Source of the DNA: Spiroplasma endosymbiont of Asaphidion curtum
Lineage (GTDB): Bacteria; Bacillota_I; Bacilli_A; Mycoplasmatales; Nriv7
Assembly: GCF_964031085.1 (NCBI RefSeq)
Contig: NZ_OZ035001.1
Span: 930,001 to 994,000 of the forward strand
Reading direction: 5' to 3'
Length of the DNA: 64,000 nucleotides
Shown here one piece after another: positions 1 to 10,076 of the stretch; the stretch's first letter is position 1; each line of letters begins with the position of its first letter. The translations under genes and the position numbers were made by a program. The notes below the pieces were generated by a model that did no database searches, was not told where the DNA came from, and saw only the letters and a list, made by a program, of their open reading frames with translations.

Positions 1-1433
1 GAATACTTCTTTCAATATCTCATAAATAATTCTTTTCTAATTGCTTATTAGCATCACCATAAAGAATAACAATAGTTTGATGATCGTGATAAAGACTACG
101 AAAATCTAAATTAGTTGATCCAATAATGACCAAATTATCATCAATTAATGCTGTTTTTGAATGATTAAAAATCTTACTCATTTCATAAATTTTTATCCCT
201 GAATTAAATAATTCATCATAATATGAACGACTAATATCAAGAATAAAAAATTTATCAGTTTTTCCTGGCATTAATAATCGGACATCAACACCTGACTTAG
301 CAGCATTTTTTAATGCCGTCACAATATCATCAGTCGGAATAAAATAAGGTGTTGACAACCAAACACGACTTTTAGCACTAGAAATAACTTTAACATAAAT
401 ATCCTTTTGAATCGTTTCATAAGTATTGGGACCATCATCAATAACCTGAACAATATTACTAGTTTTACCATCATATGGTTCATTTTTTAACAATTTCTTA
501 TCAAACACTAACGATTCTCCAGTTGTAAAATATCAATCCTGTAAAAATATTAACTCTAAACTACGAACAGCACTACCTTGTAAACGAACTTGACTATCGC
601 GTCAAAATCCATATTTAGAACTTAAATGACAATAAGCATCACCAACATTAATGCCTCCCGTATAACCAATCTTACCATCAATAATAACATCTTTACGGTG
701 ATTACGATAGTTATTACGACCACTAATAAAAGGTAAATTTATCGGTGAAAATCTTTTTAAATGAACGCCAGCTCGCTTCATTTTCTGAATTGTATCATGA
801 TAAACTGTAAAAAAACTTCCAGCATGATCATAAATTAAGCGAATATTAACACCTTGATAAGCTTTTTTAATTAATAACTGTGTCAAATATTTTAAAACTT
901 CACCATCATCTAAAATGAAATAATTAATATGAATGTAATTTTCAGCACTTTCTAAGTCTTTAAATAACAACGAAAACTTTTCAATTCCATTAGTTATTAA
1001 ATCAACTTTCGTATGATCATACAATGGTCTTTGCGATATATTAGTAGTCAAATGTAAAATACTTCGTTCTTCTTTAATTTCATTTTTTAAAAAGTTATTC
1101 GTATAATTAAAATCTTCTTTAGCATAAAAATCTTGATATTTTTTTAAATAAAACTTTTGTGCTTTAGTATAACGATAAGTTCGCCCAAAAATAATAAAAA
1201 TTATAATACCAACAATTGGTAACGCATACACAGCAATAATTCAAGAAATTTTTGTTCGTGCTGGTCGGTTAGAAACAAAAATAATTAATGCTGTTAAAGT
1301 TCCAAATGAAATCGTTACGACACCAATAATTCATAATCAATCAATATATTTAGCAATAATAAAAATACAAGTCACCAATAAAAGTACTAGAAGCACAAAA
1401 GTAATTGCTAAACGCATTTTTTTATTTAACATT
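1..1433 (-). CDS. cls: Cardiolipin synthase (phospholipase D family), 3' end outside window
   Basis: Membrane enzyme that joins phosphatidylglycerol units into cardiolipin. Read with UGA as Trp, one frame runs from ATG at 1433 to the window edge, giving about 477 visible residues. The N-terminus has two hydrophobic helices, as in bacterial Cls. Two HKD (PLD) motifs are visible: HRKDVIID near residue 247 and HSKTALID near residue 426, the latter followed by GSTNLDFRS. The apparent breaks near 510-600 and 1232-1430 are UGA Trp codons, not stops. The start is the first ATG after a short AT-rich leader. The gene is transcribed away from tRNA-Ser. Family assignment is firm; only the C-terminal end is unseen. 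Confidence 0.93.
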
Positions 1434-1503
1434 AATTTGAGTCCACCTTATAAATAAAATATTGTTTTTTAAATATATTAATTTTATCTTAATATCACAA
1501 AAA

Positions 1504-1530
1504 AACAACTTTACTTACTGTAAAGTTGTT
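1504..1530 (-). terminator. Rho-independent terminator after tRNA-Ser
   Basis: An 11-bp perfect stem (AACAACTTTAC / GTAAAGTTGTT) with a 5-nt loop. On the minus strand it is followed by a run of seven T. It lies just downstream of tRNA-Ser and upstream of cls. Confidence 0.8.
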
Positions 1531-1559
1531 AACAACAATCTCAAATTATTTAAAATTAA

Positions 1560-1649
1560 TGGCGGAGCAGACGAGATTCGAACTCGTGCGCCAATTGCTT
1601 GACCTAACTCCTTAGCAGGGAGCCCTCTTAACCACTTGAGTACTGCTCC
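1560..1649 (-). tRNA. tRNA-Ser (anticodon GCU)
   Basis: Minus-strand cloverleaf with acceptor GGAGCAG / CTGCTCC, discriminator G and encoded CCA at 1560-1562. The anticodon stem-loop is GCTCC-CTGCTAA-GGAGT, giving anticodon GCU. A long variable arm and GTTCGAATC T-loop fit a class II serine tRNA. Confidence 0.95.
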
Positions 1650-1717
1650 GTAGTGATTAACACACACAAATAATTATATCTAAAATTTAAAAAAATAACA
1701 TCCAAAAATTTTTATTT

Positions 1718-2305
1718 TTATTCATAATGCTTTTTAAGTTGTAACTCCTTTAAATATAATGGTTCTAAATCATCAACATTAGTTACTTTTTTACATAAAT
1801 GTTTAATTTGTAAAAAATTTTCTACTAAATCAACGCGATGATAATCTTCAATTAACTTAAATTTTTTTCATTCTTTTTTCAATAAAAATAAATTATTTCT
1901 TGTAACTACTTGTTCTAAAACAATCGGATGGAAATTATCATAAACCGCAACAAAAAATTGATCAGTTTTAGCATTAATAACACTAATCGCCTGCTTATTA
2001 CCAACTTGCAATAATAAACTATTCGTAACAAAAACTTGCAACGCCTCATTAACTGCTTTCATTGTTTTCGCAATTGTAATCCCCACTCGAATTCCAGTAT
2101 AACTTCCCGGACCAACAGTTAAATACAAACTATCAATATCAAATCAACTTAATTTATTATTAGTTAACATTTCATCAATTAAAACTGTTGCCTTCTCAGT
2201 ATGTTTTTGATGATTCCAAATTTGTAAACTATCTAATAAACCACAATTATCTTGTAAAATAATTACTAAATATCCATTTGTCGTATCTAAAAATAATGTT
2301 TTCAT
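1718..2305 (-). CDS. tsaB: tRNA threonylcarbamoyladenosine biosynthesis protein TsaB
   Basis: 195 aa. TsaB is the inactive Kae1-like partner that helps TsaD and TsaE make t6A37 on ANN-decoding tRNAs. The N-terminus MKTLFLDTTNGY and the later segment LTVGPGSYTGIRVGI are the hallmark TsaB motifs. UGA encodes Trp at two points, so the gene appears broken under the standard code. The start ATG at 2305 overlaps the coaX stop by one base (TAATG), indicating translational coupling. tsaE lies in the same operon three genes upstream, which supports the assignment. The C-terminal tail is shorter than in E. coli TsaB, as is common in mollicutes. Confidence 0.92.
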
Positions 2306-2831
2306 TATTCTTCACCTTCATTTAATATTCATAAAATATTTAAACCAGTAAAAATTAAATCATCAATAAATTGATAATCTTGCAAAATATTTTTAACAAA
2401 AAAATAATTACCACCCAATATTATTACTAATGAATCTTTTAATTGTTTTTGATAAGTTTCAACAATACCTTTAATCGCCATTGCATGTCCATAAATAATA
2501 CCAACACTTAAACAATCTTTAGTATTCTTAGCAATCATTTCTTGCGGCAAAAATCAAGAATCTTTTTTTAACAAAGCTGCTTTTTCAATTAAAGCTTCAC
2601 CACTTGTTAGTAATCCTGGCAATATTGCACCACCAATAAACGAATTATCTTTAATACACGAAACCGTTGTTGCTGTCCCCATATCAATAATAATTATATC
2701 ACGATTTGGATAAACACTAACAGCGCCTACCGCTGCTGCTATTAAATCAGCACCCAAAGTAATAATATCATCTAAAACAAATTTAAAATTTGTTTTTAAC
2801 GCACTATCAATAAGTAAATAATTCCAACAAT

Positions 2832-3437
2832 AGACTTCTTGCATTACTTATTTATTAAACAAAATTCCTATAAAATATATTTAAAATAGAAATTATAAGG
2901 AATTTAAGATTATGAAATTTGATAAATTTAATTTTATTAATGATAAAGAATTATTACGATTAACTGGAATAAAGCAAAGTACTTTTAATAAAATGTTAAA
3001 TATTTTAAAAGAAGCTGAGTTAAAAAAGTTTAAAAGAGGTGGTAAAAATAATAAATTATCATTAGAAAATAGATTATTGATGACTTTATCATATTGACGA
3101 GAATATCGTACTTATTTTCATCTTGGTAAAAGTTTTGATATTAGTGAAGCTAGTTGTTATCGAAATATCAAGTGAATTGAAGATATTTTAATCAAACATC
3201 CTGATTTTCAACAACTTGCTGGTAAAAAAGCATTAATAAATGATTATTTTAATGATAAAACAATTATTATTGATGCTACAGAAACACCCATTCAACGCCC
3301 AAAAAAAGACAAAAACAATCTTATTCAGGAAAAAAGAAAAAAAACACTATTAAAACACAAGTAATTATTGAAAAAGAAAGCAAAATAATTATTGCAACAA
3401 ATTTTTCTCTCGGTAAAAAGCATGATTTTTGTTTATT
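2832..3437 (+). mobile_element. ISa copy, 3' truncated
   Basis: Begins with the ISa left end AGACTTCTTGCATTAC. It carries the orfA start (ATG at 2912, MKFDKFNFINDK) through the A7 slip site near 3301 and stops inside orfB at the point where another ISa end begins. The HTH and first catalytic Asp (IIIDATETP) are present; the rest of the DDE domain is missing. Confidence 0.9.
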
Positions 3438-3601
3438 AGACTTCTTGCATTACTTATTAAAATAATTACAAATTATTTGTAAATAAAAAATACTATATAG
3501 TAATTTCTAACTTTTATTAGGTTAATACTTATGGATTTTATTAAATGTGTAAATTTTGACACAACAAAAAATTATTTTATTATTTAAATTTAATTTTAAA
3601 T
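3438..3601 (-). mobile_element. ISa right-end fragment, inverted
   Basis: 164 bp matching the reverse complement of the ISa 3' end, starting exactly at AGACTTC. It is non-coding. The IS30 copy cuts it off at TTTTAAAT, where the native ISa sequence would continue AAATATTTTATG. Confidence 0.85.
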
Positions 3602-4683
3602 GCCAAATTGTAAAGTTAAGTGCAACTAAATTATTTTTCTAACCAAATATTCGATTGGTGAAAGATAATTTAGTATTTTTCTTGGTCTTTGGTTTAAAGA
3701 CAATATAAATTTATGAACTGCATTTTTAGTAGTATTTGAAAAATTAAATTTTTTAGGAAATTTTTCTCTAATTAAACCATTAGTATTTTCATTAGTACCT
3801 CTTTGTCAAGGCGAATACGCATTAGCAAAATAAATTTTCACATTTAAATTTTTTTCAAGTTGTTGTCAATTAGAAAATTCTTTACCCCTATCAAATGTTA
3901 TAGTCTTAACAAGATTATTTGGAAGAATTGATAAATAATGGCTAATGTTTTCGTTAACAACTTTAGTAGTTCTATTTTCAACTAACATTGCTAAAGTAAA
4001 TCTTGATGTTCTTTCAACTAAAGTTATTAAACATGATTTACTTTTACCTCGTGATGATACTACAGTATCACCTTCTCAATGACCAACAGTTATACGATTA
4101 TTAACATTAATATTTCGTTCTTTAATTGATTTACCATTAAATTTACCGCGATTTTCTTGAGATTTTCGTTTCTTACCTTTTCTTCTTAAATTTTTATTAG
4201 TAACTTTTTCAAGTAATCCAGAATAAATTCAATTGTAAATTGTTTTAAAACTAATAATTCATTCTTTATGAAAATTTTTAATTCTGCCATAAATTTGTTC
4301 AGGCGATCAACCTAATAGTAATTTTTGTTGTACATATTTTACTAATTCTCTATTTTTAAACTTATGAAAATAAACATGTGATTGTTTTCTGTTTTCTGCT
4401 TTATTTTGTGCAATTAATGAAAAATAATGATTACTATCTTTATTTCTATTGACTTCTCGAATAATAGTACTAATACTTCGATTAAGATTTTTAGCTATTT
4501 CACTAATTTTTACTTTAAACTTCAATTGATTCTCAATATAAATTCTTTCATATATGCCAAGATGTTTGTAACCCATATAAAAACTCCTTGCTTTGTTTTT
4601 TCTAAAATAAACTTAGCATCATGAAATTTTTATATGAGATTTTTTGCAATTTTATTTACTTGCACTTACAAGTATAATTCAGC
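3602..4683 (-). mobile_element. IS30-type element, complete (copy 1)
   Basis: Full 1082-bp element. Right end GCCAAATTGTAAAGTT and left end AATTCAGC form 24-bp imperfect inverted repeats matching at 17 positions. The left neighbour is ISa and the right neighbour is coaX, and no 4-bp duplication matches, so one side was probably deleted or recombined after insertion. Confidence 0.93.
3626..4576 (-). CDS. IS30 family transposase
   Basis: 316 aa, intact when UGA is read as Trp (about six TGA codons, including the conserved GHWEGD). An N-terminal HTH (KISEIAKNLNRSISTIIREV, residues 22-41) is followed by the catalytic triad D170 (HWEGDT), D229 (TFDRGKEF) and E263 (GTNENTNG). The D229-E263 spacing is 33 residues, the IS30 DD(33)E signature. 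Start ATG follows AAGGAG. This is the reference copy; the others in the window are nearly identical. Confidence 0.95.
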
Positions 4684-4921
4684 ATTTTTCAACTAATAAT
4701 TCAATTGCCGAATTAAATTTAGGTTTAACACTACTAACAACACATTGTTGAATTTTTAACAAAAATGGTTCAAGAACTTCTTCCATACAAGATAATAATT
4801 TATCAACATTAATATTACTAGACAATTGCTCATAAAATACTTTTTGATTTTCTTGATAAACACCTAAATGAATTAAACTATTACCAATATCAACTAATAA
4901 CTTCATAAATATCCTCCTTTA

Positions 4922-5497
4922 CTAACCTATTTTATTAATAACGTTAACAATTGGTAAAATAATTAAAGTTGTAATCATAAACTCTGGTAAATAATTTGTT
5001 GCTAATGCTAATCAACTAATATATTGAAGCACATTAAGGTCAGGAAAAAACACATCTCCTAAAAAATAAATCATTGCTAAAGTTGTAAAAGAATTAGTAC
5101 TAATGACCAAAAATGATAAAATTATAATTGTTAATCAATAACGAAATTCAGAATGCAATACTAGAAATTGCAATACAATCCCAGAAACAATACCAACTAA
5201 TAATCTTGGTACAATACTAAATAATGGATTTTGAAAAACCATTGTCAAAGGACCACCCATAACAAATGAAGCTAAAAAGGAACTTAATCCTAATAACAAT
5301 CCTGAGATAATACCAACAATAAATGGTTGCCACTTTAAAATTTTAATTCAAATAATACTAATAATCATTACTACACAAGGAACTAATGTAATACTAATAA
5401 CACTAATTTGAATATAACCCAAAAATGGTGTAAAAGTAAATAACAATAGTAAGGCAACACTAAGAGCTAAATAACTAATTGCCTTAACATTTAGCAT
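4922..5497 (-). CDS. ECF transporter substrate-binding (S) component, probably for pantothenate
   Basis: 191 aa, almost entirely hydrophobic with about six membrane segments. The N-terminus (ALLLLFTFTPFLGYI, then ISITLVPCVVMI) and the internal GLSSFLASFVMGGP pattern fit ECF S components of the folate/pantothenate type, which capture a vitamin and dock to a shared EcfAA'T module. The next gene, coaX, phosphorylates pantothenate, so pantothenate is the best guess for substrate; this is inference from context. The start ATG at 5497 lies 14 bp inside the end of tsaE, indicating tight operon coupling. No EcfA or EcfT genes are in the window. Confidence 0.75.
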
Positions 5498-5969
5498 TTA
5501 AAACATTGTCCTGTAAAAATTTAATTACTTGTGTTGCAAGAAGACCCCTACCACTTAAATTGATTACTCGTGTAGTATCATCAATTATCTTCCATTGTAA
5601 GATTAAAGCATTATTAAAATCAATAATTTGTAAAACATTTTCATATCATTCAATAATATTTAAATTATTATTAAATGCCTCTTCATACATCTCTAAATCT
5701 TCATCATTATTTAAACGATAAGCATCCATATGAATTAATTTAAATGATTGTTTTGGAATTACATACTCATTCATAATAACAAATGTTGGCGAATTAACTA
5801 TCTCTGAAATTTGCAAAGCATTTGCTAAATATCTTGTAAATGTTGTTTTACCAGTTCCCAATGCTCCTTGTAACAAAATAAAACCCGGACGACCAACATA
5901 CTTAGCAATAACAGCTCCCAAAGCTTCTGTTTGTGCCTCATTATGAGTTATAAACTGCAAATTTACCAC
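5484..5969 (-). CDS. tsaE: tRNA threonylcarbamoyladenosine biosynthesis ATPase TsaE
   Basis: 161 aa. Walker A GALGTGKTTFTR near residue 35, then the TsaE motif NSPTFVIMNEY and HMDAYRL. TsaE hydrolyses ATP to reset the TsaBD complex that makes t6A. Two UGA Trp codons occur in the last third. A GTG start at 5969 directly follows the nrnA stop (TAAGTG), with an AGGAG sequence about 14 nt upstream. Co-transcribed with tsaB further down. Length matches the family. Confidence 0.93.
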
Positions 5970-6911
5970 TTATTTTGGTTCTCCTCTACTAATCACTTCA
6001 TCTAAATCACTAATAATATTTTTAACATCATTAAAATCATTAATCCGCGCTCCCGCAGCAAAATTATGACCACCACCATTATATTTGCTAGCAACAGTAT
6101 TAACAAAAAATTTATTTGATCGTAGTTCAACACGAATATTATTATTTTTATCTTCACAAAAAAATGCTCAAATTGGCTTATCTTTAACATTAGCTAATAA
6201 ATTGACTTTACTAGCAGCAGTATTATGATTAATGCCTAACTTCTCTAATGTTTTGTTATCAAATACTAAATATAAAACTCCCTTTGTTGAAGTTTGATAA
6301 TTTTCATAAACAAAACTCATAAATTTTAAATCTTCTTCACTAACTTGATACATTTCACGATATAATTGATTTAAATCAAACCCTTTTATTAATAAAAAAC
6401 TCGCAAGACTAAATGTTCTCGCATTAGTTTTTGAATAAAGAAAACGACCACTATCAGTTACCATTCCATGATAAATAATTCTTGCTGCTAACGGCGTAAC
6501 TTTTAAATTACATTCCTTAACTCATAAAGCAATCATTTCACTAGCTGAACCAAATTGTTCATCAACTCAAATAATATCACCATAAGGTTCAATATTTGGA
6601 TGATGGTCAATCTTAATAATAGTTTTTGCTAATTTATATCGGTCATCATCAACTCGTGCTAAATTACCACAATCACCAATAATAACTAAACTATCTTTAA
6701 AATCATCATCACAAACTGTATCCATAGTCCCAATAAAGTTTAAATAATCACTATTTGTTCCCGCTGCTAGAACAATCTTATCAGGTCAATTAGATTTAAT
6801 TATTTCTTTTAAACCTAACTGCACACCATAAGCATCACCATCAGGAATAATATGACGAAGCAATATAATTCGGTTATGTTCCTTAATTAACTGCAAAATC
6901 TTATCTCTCAT
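5970..6911 (-). CDS. nrnA: DHH/DHHA1 phosphoesterase, NrnA-like (nanoRNase / pAp phosphatase)
   Basis: 313 aa. DHH family motifs: RHIIPDGDAYG near residue 20, GDCGNLARVDD, the defining KIDHHPN near residue 107, and VTDSGRFLYS. The C-terminal DHHA1 motif GGGHNFAAGAR is present. The enzyme degrades 2-5 nt RNAs and/or dephosphorylates pAp. First gene of the operon that continues into tsaE, the ECF S component, coaX and tsaB; start ATG at 6911 follows a GGAAGG-type SD. Members of this family in mollicutes are often called MgpA. Exact substrate cannot be told from sequence. Confidence 0.9.
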
Positions 6912-7037
6912 ATTTTTACCTTCCTAAAATAACTTATTAAGGTAATTTTATAACAAATTCTCTTAATTTTAAAATAATAAATAATTTTAACATAATTTAA
7001 TAAAATAATTGACTACTTAATTATTATATTCCATAAT

Positions 7038-7181
7038 AGACTTGGTACATAACTATAACATTTTGCACCTACCAAACTATAAAATTCACTTTCATCTTTA
7101 TATTTGTCTAACATTTGTGCTTCATCTAGAAAATAATATTATCAAAATAGTAGATAAAATTAAAGGTTATGTACCAAGTCT
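7038..7181 (-). mobile_element. ISb-derived MITE (copy 1)
   Basis: 144 bp with AGACTTGGTACATAAC terminal inverted repeats and flanking duplication AAT / AAT. The interior matches the first 100 bp or so of ISb (start of orfA) and then jumps to the other ISb end, so it has no transposase. It lies between nrnA and the truncated lipoprotein gene. Confidence 0.9.
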
Positions 7182-7235
7182 AATGTAATTATTAAAAATT
7201 TAAAAATAATTCCATATTCATAGTGAGGTGTAAAA

Positions 7236-7486
7236 ATGTATAAACCATTACAAATAGCAATAATGTTCTTATTTTCTTTTTCAACACCGTTATTACTTGC
7301 TAGTTGTAGTAGCAATAACATTAATAATAAAATTGATCAAGAAACTGATAATCCAAATAAAAATGATTTAATTAGTAAAATTAAAGATAACATTAATAAT
7401 AAATTTCAAGATTTTAATGACAAAAATAATAATGTTTTTATTGCTAAAAAATTACATATCAACGACACAAATATTCAAAAAATAAT
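7236..7486 (+). pseudogene. Lipoprotein gene, N-terminal part only
   Basis: About 83 residues remain. The start ATG at 7236 follows GAGGTG. A lipoprotein signal peptide ends in LLLASC, with Cys as the lipidation site near residue 23. An Asn/Asp/Lys-rich spacer follows. The frame runs into ISb at 7487 and stops within it, so the mature domain is lost. Typical of a Spiroplasma surface lipoprotein; no function can be assigned from the remaining part. Confidence 0.8.
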
Positions 7487-8390
7487 AGACTTGGCACATA
7501 ACTATAACTAGCTTAATTCAAAATTATATATTCCTGAAATTAAGTTAAATCGTAATCCAAATCTTCTAATCTTATTGCGATAACGATAAACTAGTATTTT
7601 AAATCTTTTTAAATCTAACAAAAACATGTTCAATGGCAATTCTAACTTTACTTAAAAAGCTATTATATTCCTTTTTATCTGGATTTAAAGGATTATTTTT
7701 ACTCTTTTTAATTGGCAATAATGTATTTTTATGAACATTTTGCAAACCTTGATATCCTGAATCAGCAATTAATTCTAATTTTGGATTTATAAGTGTATTT
7801 GATTTTAAAAATAACTTATAATCATGAATACTGCCATAACAAAAATCTACTGAAATAATTTTATTGTTAAATAAATCAATAATTATTTGCGATTTTAATG
7901 AATGTTACCTTTTCTTACCAGAAAATAATAATTTTAGTTTTTTTTAATTCTTTCAATTGGAATTTCTGTAGCATCAATTGCTAATAAATTATTATTAGTA
8001 CCCTTATTTTCCAATAATATCTTTTTGCCAGGTATATGAAAGTGACTATTTTTTATTAGAGTATTTTCAACTCAAAAGATATTACGAATACAACTAACAT
8101 GACTAATATTATATTTTTTTGCAATAATACGATATGTACTATATTCTTTTCAGTATTCTAAAGTCATAAGTAATCTTTGCTCTATTGATAATTTATTTGG
8201 TCTACCACCAATTTGTTTTTGTTTAGCTTCAACTTCTTTTAAAATTTCTACCATTTTCATGAAAGTTTTATATTTTATGCCTATTAGACTATAAAATTCA
8301 TTTTCGTCTTTGTATTTAACTAACATTTGTACTTCACCTAGGAAATAATATTATCAAAATAGTAGATAAAATTAAAGGTGTACCAAGTCT
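7487..8390 (-). mobile_element. ISb copy (degenerate)
   Basis: About 904 bp bounded by AGACTTGGCACATAAC and GTGTACCAAGTCT; the second end has lost a few bases of the repeat. It interrupts the lipoprotein gene. Flanking bases (AAT left, TAT right) do not match. Confidence 0.88.
7508..8326 (-). pseudogene. ISb transposase (IS5-like), frameshifted
   Basis: Start ATG at 8326 (MLVKYKDENEFYS). The product shows the IS5-type layout: N-terminal HTH region, first catalytic Asp (LAIDATEIP), second Asp (ELIADSGYQG) and C-terminal IAIEHVFARLKRFK. The two halves are in different frames around a run of T near 7930-7940, as in ISa, so a -1 shift is probably native. A further insertion near 7600 (TTTTTAAATCT versus TTTTTAATCT in other copies) breaks the C-terminus. 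Confidence 0.8.
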
Positions 8391-8528
8391 TATATTACAA
8401 TTATAGCTATTTTGACTTTTTATACCTCCACCATCAGTCTGACCTTTAGTTCCACAAATGTTGCTATACCCACCATAATTTGAACCACGAACATCTCTGG
8501 AAAGTAAGTATCCGCTTTTTTATTAAAT
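8391..8528 (-). pseudogene. Unidentified coding remnant between two IS elements
   Basis: 138 bp between ISb and ISa. One minus-strand frame is open and unusually rich in Gly, Cys and Tyr (SRDVRGSNYGGY, then ICGTKGQTDGGG). It has no start or stop of its own. I do not recognise the protein. It may belong to the same lost gene as the flanking lipoprotein or to a different secreted protein. Confidence 0.4.
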
Positions 8529-9612
8529 AGACTTCTTGCATTACTTATTTATTAAACAAAATTCCTATAAAATATATTTAAAATAGAAATTATAAGGAAT
8601 TTAAGATTATGAAATTTGATAAATTTAATTTTATTAATGATAAAGAATTATTACGATTAACTGGAATAAAGCAAAGTACTTTTAATAAAATGTTAAATAT
8701 TTTAAAAGAAGCTGAGTTAAAAAAGTTTAAAAGAGGTGGTAAAAATAATAAATTATCATTAGAAAATAGATTATTGATGACTTTATCATATTGACGAGAA
8801 TATCGTACTTATTTTCATCTTGGTAAAAGTTTTGATATTAGTGAAGTTAGTTGTTATCGAAATATCAAGTGAATTGAAGATATTTTAATCAAACATCCTG
8901 ATTTTCAACAACTTGCTGGTAAAAAAGCATTAATAAATGATTATTTTAATGATAAAACAATTATTATTGATGCTAGAGAAACACCCATTCAACGCCCAAA
9001 AAAAGACAAAAACAATCTTATTCAGGAAAAAAGAAAAAACACACTATTAAAACACAAGTAATTATTGAAAAAGAAAGCAAAATAATTATTGCAACAAATT
9101 TTTCTCTCGGTAAAAAGCATGATTTTTGTTTATTTAAAGAATCAAAAATCCCAATTTTAAAAAATACTAAATTAATAGTTGATAATGATTATCAAGGAAT
9201 ACAAAAAATTCATAGTAATGTTCTAATACCTAAGAAAAAAACAAAGAAAAACCCTTTAAATAAAGAACAAAAACATAATAATAAATTAATTTCAAAAATG
9301 AGAATTATTATTGAAAATATTTTTGCTATTCTTAAAAAATTTAAAATTATTACTGAAAAATATCGTAATCGTAGAAAACGATTTAGTTTAAGATTTAATT
9401 TAATTGCTTCAATTTATAATTTGCAATTATAGATAACATAAAATATTTATTTAAAATTAAATTTAAATAATAAAATAATTTTTTGTTGTGTCAAAATTTA
9501 CACATTTAATAAAATCCATAAGTATTAACCTAATAAAAGTTAGAAATTACTATATAGTATTTTTTATTTACAAATAATTTGTAATTATTTTAATAAGTAA
9601 TGCAAGAAGTCT
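8529..9612 (+). mobile_element. ISa, full length, with AAT target duplication
   Basis: 1084 bp, ends AGACTTCTTGC and GCAAGAAGTCT, flanked on both sides by AAT. This is the cleanest simple ISa insertion in the window; it truncates the exported-protein gene on its right. Confidence 0.95.
8609..9432 (+). CDS. ISa transposase (IS5-like), orfA/orfB joined by -1 frameshift, mutated copy
   Basis: orfA (8609-9061) has an N-terminal HTH-type region (LLRLTGIKQSTFNKMLNIL); orfB supplies the rest of the DDE domain. The frames join at the A7 run 8998-9004: slipping back one base continues P-K-K into RQKQSYSGKKKKHT. Catalytic Asp (IIIDA), second Asp and ENIFAILKK are visible. This copy differs from the consensus at active-site neighbours (DARETP for DATETP, DNDYQG for DNGYQG), so it may be inactive. 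Confidence 0.8.
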
Positions 9613-9796
9613 AATCAATTAAATTGACAAAATTATATTGATTTCTTTTAACTCTATTTAATTTTTCCAAATTATCTGTTTGTAAATAATTAATTTTATT
9701 TTTTGCTGGAGCCGGGGCGTTTCCAACAATTCCTGATATTCCGCTTCCCGCTATTGTTATAGTTCCTAAGATTCCTAGTAATTTTTTCATTGACAT
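9611..9796 (-). pseudogene. Exported protein gene, N-terminal part only
   Basis: MSMKKLLGILGTITIAGSGI is a typical Spiroplasma signal peptide; the mature part begins VGNAPAPAKNK. The gene is cut by ISa at 9612, leaving about 60 residues, the last few and the stop codon being IS sequence. Start placed at ATG 9796 because AAAGGAA lies 5 nt upstream; ATG 9790 is possible. No Cys follows the signal, so this is not a lipoprotein. Function unknown. Confidence 0.75.
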
Positions 9797-9823
9797 CAAA
9801 TTCCTTTCGTGAATTTTTACTAA

Positions 9824-9964
9824 AGACTTGGTACACCTTTAATTTTATCTACTATTTTGATAATATTATTTCCTAGGTGAAGTACAAATGTTAGTTAAAT
9901 ACAAAGACGAAAATGAATTTTATAGTTTGGTAGGTGCAAAATGTTATAGTTATGTACCAAGTCT
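9824..9964 (+). mobile_element. ISb-derived MITE (copy 2)
   Basis: 141 bp, AGACTTGGTACACC ... GTTATGTACCAAGTCT, flanked by TAA on both sides. The left repeat lacks a few bases, the same deletion seen at the 8390 end of the nearby ISb, so the two share a sub-lineage. Confidence 0.88.
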
Positions 9965-10076
9965 TAATTAATAAAATTTTCCAAATAACCAACAACCTCT
10001 CTCCAAGAAATTAATCTATAATTTTTTTACTTTGGAATTTTATTGTAAACTATTTTTAGAATATTTCTGCTGAATT

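Larger units (their letters stand above)
2305..4906 (-). pseudogene. coaX: Type III pantothenate kinase, split by a stack of insertion sequences
   Basis: The 5' part (4684-4906) encodes MKLLVDIGNSLIHLGVY and ends ...LLVEK; the 3' part (2305-2831) resumes with CWNYLLIDSAL and contains TLGADLIAAAVGA and IIDMGTATTVSCI, the CoaX/Baf phosphate- and substrate-binding motifs. Joining 4684 to 2831 restores the frame. CoaX makes 4'-phosphopantothenate, the first step of CoA synthesis. A strong SD (AAAGGAGGAT) precedes the start. The insert comprises a truncated ISa, an inverted ISa end and a complete IS30. The gene lies directly after a vitamin-transporter-like gene. As it stands it cannot make a full kinase; a second pantothenate kinase elsewhere cannot be judged from here. 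Confidence 0.9.

Noticed and set aside
4427-4624. 65-aa ORF antisense to the start of every IS30 transposase
   Set aside because: It occurs in every IS30 copy only because the copies are near-identical. It lies fully antisense to the HTH-coding region, has no SD and no recognisable domain.
5506-5721. Plus-strand ORF opposite tsaE
   Set aside because: Shadow of the tsaE coding strand, with conserved TsaE motifs on the other strand.
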